Made by a program: the position numbers and the translations under genes. The notes under the pieces are model-generated. The model saw only the letters and a list, made by a program, of their open reading frames with translations, did not search any database and had not been told where the DNA came from. Shown here piece by piece: positions 59,289 through 64,000 of a stretch of 64,000 nucleotides of DNA. The first letter of the stretch is position 1, and every line of letters starts with the position of its first letter. Where the stretch lies: positions 91,730-155,729 of the forward strand of contig CAJUJB010000001.1 in NCBI GenBank assembly GCA_910586595.1, in the 5' to 3' direction. The DNA comes from an uncultured Muribaculaceae bacterium. Lineage in GTDB: Bacteria; Bacteroidota; Bacteroidia; Bacteroidales; Muribaculaceae.

Positions 59289-59304
59289 AAAATGAGTAAC
59301 TTTG
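59273..59304 (+). promoter_or_regulatory. Promoter of the class A PBP gene
   Basis: TTTG 59273-59276, 20-nt spacer, TAACTTTG 59297-59304; ATG at 59334. Confidence 0.65.
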
Positions 59305-59333
59305 TAGACTCTCTTTGAACGATTTTTTGACTT

Positions 59334-61727
59334 ATGGCAACCCGTACAACACAAAATACACCTGAAAAAGACGCTCGCAAGCGCCGACGCAACCGCACCA
59401 TCATCTCTCTCATGTGGATTGCATTCATCGTTTTTGTAATTTTTGCCGGAGGATTTTTCCTCATGGTTTACAACGGTGTCATCGGCTACATGCCCCCTGT
59501 CGAGGAACTCAAAAACCCGCAGGATAAATTCGCTTCTGTAATCTATACAGCCGACGGCCAGGAAATGGGCCGTTATTTCCGAAATACCGGCAACCGTGTA
59601 TACGCCGACTTCGACGAAATTTCTCCCGAAGTGGTCGACGCCCTCATCGCAACCGAAGACGCTCGATTCACCGAGCATTCCGGTATCGATGTCAAAGCCA
59701 TTGCCCGTGCGATGGTCAAGACCATACTTCTCCAGAATAAAAATGCCGGCGGTGGCTCAACCATCACCCAGCAGCTCGCCAAGCAGCTCTACACCCCGCC
59801 ATCCAGCGGCCTCCTCGCACGCGCTGTCCAGAAACCTATCGAGTGGATGATCGCCATCAAGCTCGAGCGTTTCTACTCCAAGGAAGAGATTCTGAAGATG
59901 TATCTCAACCAGTTCGACTTCCTTTACAACGCTGTCGGCATCAAGAGTGCCGCAAAAGTATACTTTAACAAGACTGCCGCTGAGCTCGACACTCTGGAGG
60001 CAGCCACACTCGTGGGCATGGTGAAAAATCCGGCATACTTCAACCCTGTCCGTCAGCCCGAGCGCACACGCCAGCGCCGCAATGTCGTGCTGGAGCAGAT
60101 GTACAAAGCCGACATGCTCACACGCGACGAGCTCGAGCGCCTGCAGGCCCAGCCCCTCACCCTCGACTTCCAGCGTGTCGACCATAAAGACGGCCTCGCC
60201 CCCTATTTCCGTGAGGAGCTCCGCCGCCTCCTTACGGCCAAGAAGCCTGTCCGCAGCCACTATCCTTCCTGGGATACCCAGCGCTATGTCGACGACTCTA
60301 TCGCATGGGCAACCAACCCGCTCTTCGGCTGGATTGAAAAAACGCGCAAACCCGACGGCACGAAATACGACATCTACAACGACGGCCTCAAGATCTACAC
60401 CACCATCGACTCACGCATGCAGACCTATGCCGAGGAAGCCGTCCGCGAACATATGCAGTCGCTCCAGCAGCAGTTCTTCCGCGAGAAAAAAGGTTCGTCT
60501 GCAGCGCCCTACACCTCTAACCGTGGCGAACTGTCCGACGCTATGCGCGAGAAGCTTATATTCACAGCCATGAAGCAGAGCGAACGTGGTCGTATCGCAC
60601 GCCTCCGCGGCTTGTCTGACGACGAACTGCGCCGTGAATTTGATGAGCCCGAAGAAATGACCGTCTTCAGCTATGCTGGCCCGGTCGACACTGTCCTCAC
60701 GCCCCGCGACTCGCTCCTCTACACCAAGTCGTTCCTCCGCACTGGCTTTATGTCGATGGATCCCACCACAGGCTTCGTCAAAGCTTACGTCGGTGGCCCC
60801 GATTTCCGTTTCTTCCAGTACGACATGGTGTCGACCGGTCGCCGACAGATCGGATCAACCATCAAGCCCTTCCTCTACACCTACGCTCTTGAGACCGACG
60901 ACTTCACCCCGTGCACGACTCTCCTCAATGAGCAACCTACCCTCTACGACGAGAATGGCCGCATCTGGCAGCCACGTAATGCCGGCAAAGCACGCATAGG
61001 CGAGATGGTCGACCTCCGCTGGGCCCTCACAAACTCCAACAACTGGATTTCGGCCCGCATCATGGATCGCCTCAGCCCCGCTGAGCTCGTCAAGCGCATG
61101 CACAGCTATGGCATCACCAATCAGCTCCCGGCGGTAAAATCGCTCTGCCTCGGCCCCTGCGAGGTCTCTGTCAAGGAGATGGTCACGGCCTACAGTGCCT
61201 TTGCCAACAAAGGCATGCGTTCCGACCCAATCTACGTCACGGCAATCGCTGATGCCAACGGAAACGTAATCACCGATTTCGCGCCATCGCAAACCGAAGT
61301 CATAACCCAGAAAGGCTACTGGCGCATCCTCTCGATTCTCCTCAATGTGGTCGATAGCGGTACGGGTAACCGACTTCGCCGTCCGCCCTTCAACATCACC
61401 GCCCAGATGGGTGGCAAGACTGGTACGACCAACGACAACGCCGACGGTTGGTTCATGGGCTTCACCCCCGACCTCGTCTCTGGCACATGGGTCGGTGGCG
61501 ACGACCGATATATCCACTTCAACAACATGGCCCAGGGTCAAGGTGCCTCAATGGCACTCCCCATCTACGGCAAATACATCTCAAAAGTATACGCCGATCC
61601 CACCCTGCCATATTCGCAGGATGCCGTATTCGAGTTCCCCGCAGGCCTCAATCTCTGTGCAAGCGATTTCGCACCCGTGGAAGAAGAGGAGACCATCGAG
61701 GAATCCATCTCCGGCGCATTTGATTGA
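59334..61727 (+). CDS. Class A penicillin-binding protein (PBP1A-type)
   Basis: 797 residues. Short basic cytoplasmic part (RKRRRNR), membrane anchor about 22-45, GT51 transglycosylase domain about 60-240 with catalytic E108 in EDARFTEHSGID and GGSTITQQLAKQLY, linker, then transpeptidase domain: S508-T-I-K511 in RQIGSTIKPF, TNSNNW, and K695-T-G-T in GGKTGTTNDNADGW. It polymerises and cross-links peptidoglycan in the periplasm. The C-terminus is acidic (VEEEETIEESISGAFD). It is 29 nt before the small secreted protein gene and divergent from tRNA-Leu. Confidence 0.95.
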   Translation: MATRTTQNTPEKDARKRRRNRTIISLMWIAFIVFVIFAGGFFLMVYNGVIGYMPPVEELKNPQDKFASVIYTADGQEMGRYFRNTGNRVYADFDEISPEVVDALIATEDARFTEHSGIDVKAIARAMVKTILLQNKNAGGGSTITQQLAKQLYTPPSSGLLARAVQKPIEWMIAIKLERFYSKEEILKMYLNQFDFLYNAVGIKSAAKVYFNKTAAELDTLEAATLVGMVKNPAYFNPVRQPERTRQRRNVVLEQMYKADMLTRDELERLQAQPLTLDFQRVDHKDGLAPYFREELRRLLTAKKPVRSHYPSWDTQRYVDDSIAWATNPLFGWIEKTRKPDGTKYDIYNDGLKIYTTIDSRMQTYAEEAVREHMQSLQQQFFREKKGSSAAPYTSNRGELSDAMREKLIFTAMKQSERGRIARLRGLSDDELRREFDEPEEMTVFSYAGPVDTVLTPRDSLLYTKSFLRTGFMSMDPTTGFVKAYVGGPDFRFFQYDMVSTGRRQIGSTIKPFLYTYALETDDFTPCTTLLNEQPTLYDENGRIWQPRNAGKARIGEMVDLRWALTNSNNWISARIMDRLSPAELVKRMHSYGITNQLPAVKSLCLGPCEVSVKEMVTAYSAFANKGMRSDPIYVTAIADANGNVITDFAPSQTEVITQKGYWRILSILLNVVDSGTGNRLRRPPFNITAQMGGKTGTTNDNADGWFMGFTPDLVSGTWVGGDDRYIHFNNMAQGQGASMALPIYGKYISKVYADPTLPYSQDAVFEFPAGLNLCASDFAPVEEEETIEESISGAFD

Positions 61728-61756
61728 CGCTGAAACATCTTTTAAACCATCAAACC

Positions 61757-62266
61757 ATGAAAAAACCTTCTCCCCTTTTACAGCTGCGGGCACCTCGCGT
61801 GGCGCTCGCAGCTGGCATGCTGGCCTTCGCCCTATCTGCCTCCGCGCAGGCCTCCGCTAAGCGCGAGCTCTCCGTTGCATTCGCCTCCGGCGAAACTGCC
61901 CGCATCGTATTCTCGCATGGCATGGAGATGCGCATCGCCGACCAGCAGCTTATCTTGTCAGGCGACAACGTCTCCGAGACATATCAGCTCGATTCCGTCC
62001 GCGGCTTCACATATTCCACCCCTGTCTCCGTAGGCATCGCCGCCCCGGCCACCTACACTCCGGTCTACACCTTCACCCCCGATGGTGTGCATATTTCCTT
62101 GCCGGAAACCACCGGTAATATATGCCGCATCTACACCACCGCAGGCGAAGAAATTGCCGCCCAGCCCTTCGATTCCGACCTCCTTGTCGACCTGTCCGGT
62201 CGCCAGGCGGGCCTCTACATCATCAGAGTCAATAGTCTTCCTGCCATAAAAACATTCGTACGATGA
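61757..62266 (+). CDS. Small secreted protein with T9SS type A-like sorting tail
   Basis: 169 residues. Signal peptide with a long positive N-terminus (MKKPSPLLQLRAPRVALAAG...SASAQA). Beta-rich core (ARIVFSHGMEMRIADQQLIL, YQLDSVRGFTYS), similar in pattern to the protein at 52-534, and a sorting-like tail with IYTTAGEEIAAQ, GRQAGLYIIRV and a terminal KTFVR. Start: ATG at 61757; the frame is open to 61724. It overlaps the CotH-like gene by 4 nt and follows the PBP gene by 29 nt. Function unknown; possibly a surface partner of the CotH-like protein. Confidence 0.78.
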   Translation: MKKPSPLLQLRAPRVALAAGMLAFALSASAQASAKRELSVAFASGETARIVFSHGMEMRIADQQLILSGDNVSETYQLDSVRGFTYSTPVSVGIAAPATYTPVYTFTPDGVHISLPETTGNICRIYTTAGEEIAAQPFDSDLLVDLSGRQAGLYIIRVNSLPAIKTFVR

Positions 62267-63669
62267 GATTACTCCCCTCCATCATAGTCGCCCTCTCTAT
62301 TGCGGCATCTGCCAGTGCCACCGACCCGCAGTTATTCATCTACCGCAACGATAGCCGCTTCAACCAGCTATCCCTCTCCGACAGCACAGCCATCAGCCAC
62401 GACCTCGAGGCTTCCGACATTTCACGCCACTCCCTTCAGGCCGACGAAATCACTGTGCCTCTCGACGCCATCGACTCATGTGTCGTTCGCCATACCTATA
62501 TCCCCACACTCCACTTCCGCTTCACCGACTATCCCGAGGCAACCGGCCTGTGGGATAAGGAACTCTACCTCAACGCTACTCTTGATGTCACCGGCTACGG
62601 ATACGTCGACGATCAACCAGGCCTCACACTCTCTGTCAAAGGCCGGGGCAACTCCACTTGGTCTATGCCCAAGAAACCCATCCGCCTAAAATTCGACAAG
62701 AAGACAGCCCTCTGCGGATTCAAGAAGGCTAAAAGCTACGCCCTCCTTGCCAACTACCTCGACCATACCCACCTCCGCAATGCCCTCTCAATGTGGCTCG
62801 CACAGCGCATCGGCGTGCCGTACGCCAACCACACCATGCCCTGCAACGTAATCATCAACGACACTCCCCAGGGCCTGTTCCTCCTCACAGAGAAAATCGG
62901 CATCAACGCCGGAAGTGTCGACATCGACGAAGAGACAGGCATCCTCGTCGAGCTCAGCACCGAGTTCGACGAGCCACACCAGTTCCGCTCATCCCTTTAC
63001 CAGATGCCGGTCATGGTCAAGGATCCCGATTTTGATGAACTATACGAAGACGACCCCGACGGACTCACACCAAGCCAGCGCCTCTCCCTTTGGTACGACG
63101 ACTTCAATAATGCCGAGCGCAAGGTTGCCTCTGGCAAAGGCTTCGACGCCTTCGATCTCGAGGCTTTCGTGAAATACATCATGCTGTATAACATTACCGC
63201 CAACCTCGAGCTCCAACATCCCAAGAGCCTCTACATCCACAAGCTCGCCCTCGGCGATGACAACAAATACATCTTCGGCCCCGCATGGGATTTCGACGTC
63301 GCATACAACATGGTCAATCCTGCAGGCCCCCAATATGCCCAGAATTCCCCCACCCTCCCATTCAAGGGAATGGCCCTCATCAACAAACTCACATCCACTC
63401 CCGGCTTCCTCGAGGCCTACCGCATCGAGTTCGAGAACTTCGTCGAGAACATCTACCCCGACATGCTCCAATTCATCGACAGTTACGCAGCCCTCATCCA
63501 GCCCGCCGCTAAGCTCGACGGACTTAGATGGACAGCCTCAGAGCCCATCGGCTCATGGGCCTACCGCATACCCTCATTCAAAGCCGAAACCTACATCCCC
63601 GTATTCCGCCAGTGGATACAAGACCGCATAACCTTCCTCTCCTCCCGCGTAGCCGACGGCAAATTTTAA
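62263..63669 (+). CDS. CotH-kinase family secreted protein
   Basis: 468 residues. Signal peptide MRLLPSIIVALSIAASASA. N-terminal about 20-85 is beta-rich (LFIYRNDSRFNQLSLSDST). The CotH kinase domain follows (about 105-460): LSVKGRGNSTWSMPKKPIRLKF, KAKSYALLANYLDHTHLRNALS, GLFLLTEKIGI and the later FGPAWDFDVAYNM, which carries the conserved D-F-D metal-binding pair. CotH is an atypical protein kinase in Bacillus spores; in Bacteroidota the substrates are unknown. The start overlaps the preceding stop (ATGA), so the two genes are coupled. No sorting tail is visible. Confidence 0.9.
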   Translation: MRLLPSIIVALSIAASASATDPQLFIYRNDSRFNQLSLSDSTAISHDLEASDISRHSLQADEITVPLDAIDSCVVRHTYIPTLHFRFTDYPEATGLWDKELYLNATLDVTGYGYVDDQPGLTLSVKGRGNSTWSMPKKPIRLKFDKKTALCGFKKAKSYALLANYLDHTHLRNALSMWLAQRIGVPYANHTMPCNVIINDTPQGLFLLTEKIGINAGSVDIDEETGILVELSTEFDEPHQFRSSLYQMPVMVKDPDFDELYEDDPDGLTPSQRLSLWYDDFNNAERKVASGKGFDAFDLEAFVKYIMLYNITANLELQHPKSLYIHKLALGDDNKYIFGPAWDFDVAYNMVNPAGPQYAQNSPTLPFKGMALINKLTSTPGFLEAYRIEFENFVENIYPDMLQFIDSYAALIQPAAKLDGLRWTASEPIGSWAYRIPSFKAETYIPVFRQWIQDRITFLSSRVADGKF

Positions 63670-63689
63670 ACCCCTGAACCCCAACGTCT

Positions 63690-63890
63690 CCAATCGCCCA
63701 GCAGTGGGCGTCCACTCGCCCGGCCGCCGTCCAATCGGGCCGCAACGTGGCGTCCGGAGGACGCCGATCTCTAGTAGCCCCCTACGCCGAAGCGCCTGCG
63801 GAGGCGTGGGGGGGTAAGCGTGGGGGTAGGCGATTGGCGTCTGAAAGACGCCGATTGGGTAGAAACGAACAGCCGTTGCGGCCCAATCAG
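63690..63890. repeat. Cluster of GC-rich palindromes (REP-like) in the 63670-63917 gap
   Basis: Two near-identical hairpins: GGCGTCC-GGA-GGACGCC (63749-63765) and GGCGTCT-GAA-AGACGCC (63836-63852), each followed by GAT. A longer inverted repeat GGGCCGCAACG (63737-63747) / CGTTGCGGCCC (63874-63884) brackets both. Between them lie a C-rich/G-rich stem (CCCCCTACGCC 63778-63788 against GGCGTGGGGG around 63803-63812) and a direct repeat GCGTGGGGG (63804 and 63819). The words CCAATCG/CGATTGG recur on both strands. No gene fits in this stretch. Confidence 0.6.
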
Positions 63891-63917
63891 CCTCCTGCGC
63901 ACGGTCGCTGGCGCTGT

Positions 63918-64000
63918 TTACCGCATGATGGTGTCTTGCCTGACCGGGCGAGCCTCCACAATGCTGTCAAGCATGCGCTTGTAATACGAGCCCCGGTCAT
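63918..64000 (-). CDS. C-terminal fragment of a gene running off the window
   Basis: The last 27 codons before a TAA stop at 63918-63920 are open and read DRGSYYKRMLDSIVEARPV, then RQDTIMR. The composition looks coding, but the family is not recognised. The gene is convergent with the CotH-like gene, with the palindrome cluster between them. Confidence 0.45.
   Translation of the reverse strand, partial: DRGSYYKRMLDSIVEARPVRQDTIMR

Noticed and set aside
1..64000. CRISPR array, insertion sequence, prophage or integron
   Set aside because: No regularly spaced direct repeats, no transposase, integrase or cas motifs, and no target-site duplications found on reading both strands.

Overview
The window is chromosomal DNA of a Bacteroidales bacterium, most likely a gut Muribaculaceae-type organism; the family-level call is inference. 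The evidence is as follows. Most promoters I can place have the Bacteroidota form TAnnTTTG, often with a TTG or TTTG about 19-21 nt upstream. No Shine-Dalgarno pattern is evident in front of the genes. At least seven secreted proteins end in a type IX secretion (T9SS) type A-like sorting tail. Families typical of the phylum are present (DUF4924, DUF5106, DUF4492, DUF6377, C10 peptidases, glycine-lipid acyltransferases). No rRNA, transposase, integrase, phage gene or CRISPR array is visible. One tRNA is present, tRNA-Leu(UAA).

Layout. 1-600: a small T9SS-sorted protein and the start of a following secreted protein, minus strand. 758-8088: a tight seven-gene operon (DUF5106 thioredoxin-fold protein, mnmA, bifunctional-nuclease-like protein, nucleoside MFS transporter, rsmE, kdsA, TPR protein). 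8282-12427: a DUF4924 gene and a 1154-residue secreted protein. 12520-19581: a small Rossmann protein, an NhaC-type antiporter, and a minus-strand run yitT - DUF4492 - cydA - cydB - IMPACT family - HAD phosphatase (cytochrome bd oxidase locus). 19745-27795: engB, an M16 protease, a C10 protease and mutL. 27812-33731: two copies of a membrane-bound TPR/HTH (DUF6377) regulator, each followed by an apparent stand-alone small RNA gene, surrounding a BASS-type transporter and a Crp/Fnr regulator. 33732-37499: small membrane protein, YycJ-like metallo-beta-lactamase, tetrapyrrole-methylase-family methyltransferase, and an OmpA/TPR lipoprotein. 37675-44121: a C10 protease and a giant FN3/adhesin-like protein in one operon. 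44283-52231: an AraC-type TPR regulator and a complete histidine-utilisation operon, ftcD-hutU-hutH-hutI, taking histidine to glutamate and a folate one-carbon unit. 52268-58955: an LRR protein, the glsA-glsB-purB operon, and an epimerase-like/DUF115-like gene pair. 59161-63669: tRNA-Leu, a class A PBP, a small T9SS cargo protein and a CotH-kinase protein. 63670-64000: a cluster of GC-rich palindromes and the 3' end of a minus-strand gene.

How it fits together. The content is mostly housekeeping (tRNA and rRNA modification, Kdo synthesis, mismatch repair, cell wall, respiration, purines) interleaved with cell-envelope and secreted-protein genes. The secreted proteases, the adhesin-like protein and the LRR protein look like T9SS cargo, and the hut operon could use histidine released from proteins (inference). 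The least explained feature is the repeated module of DUF6377 regulator plus downstream small RNA gene at 27812-29744 and 31850-33724. Its two RNA promoters share an upstream box with matched spacing, and the RNAs end in related sequence.
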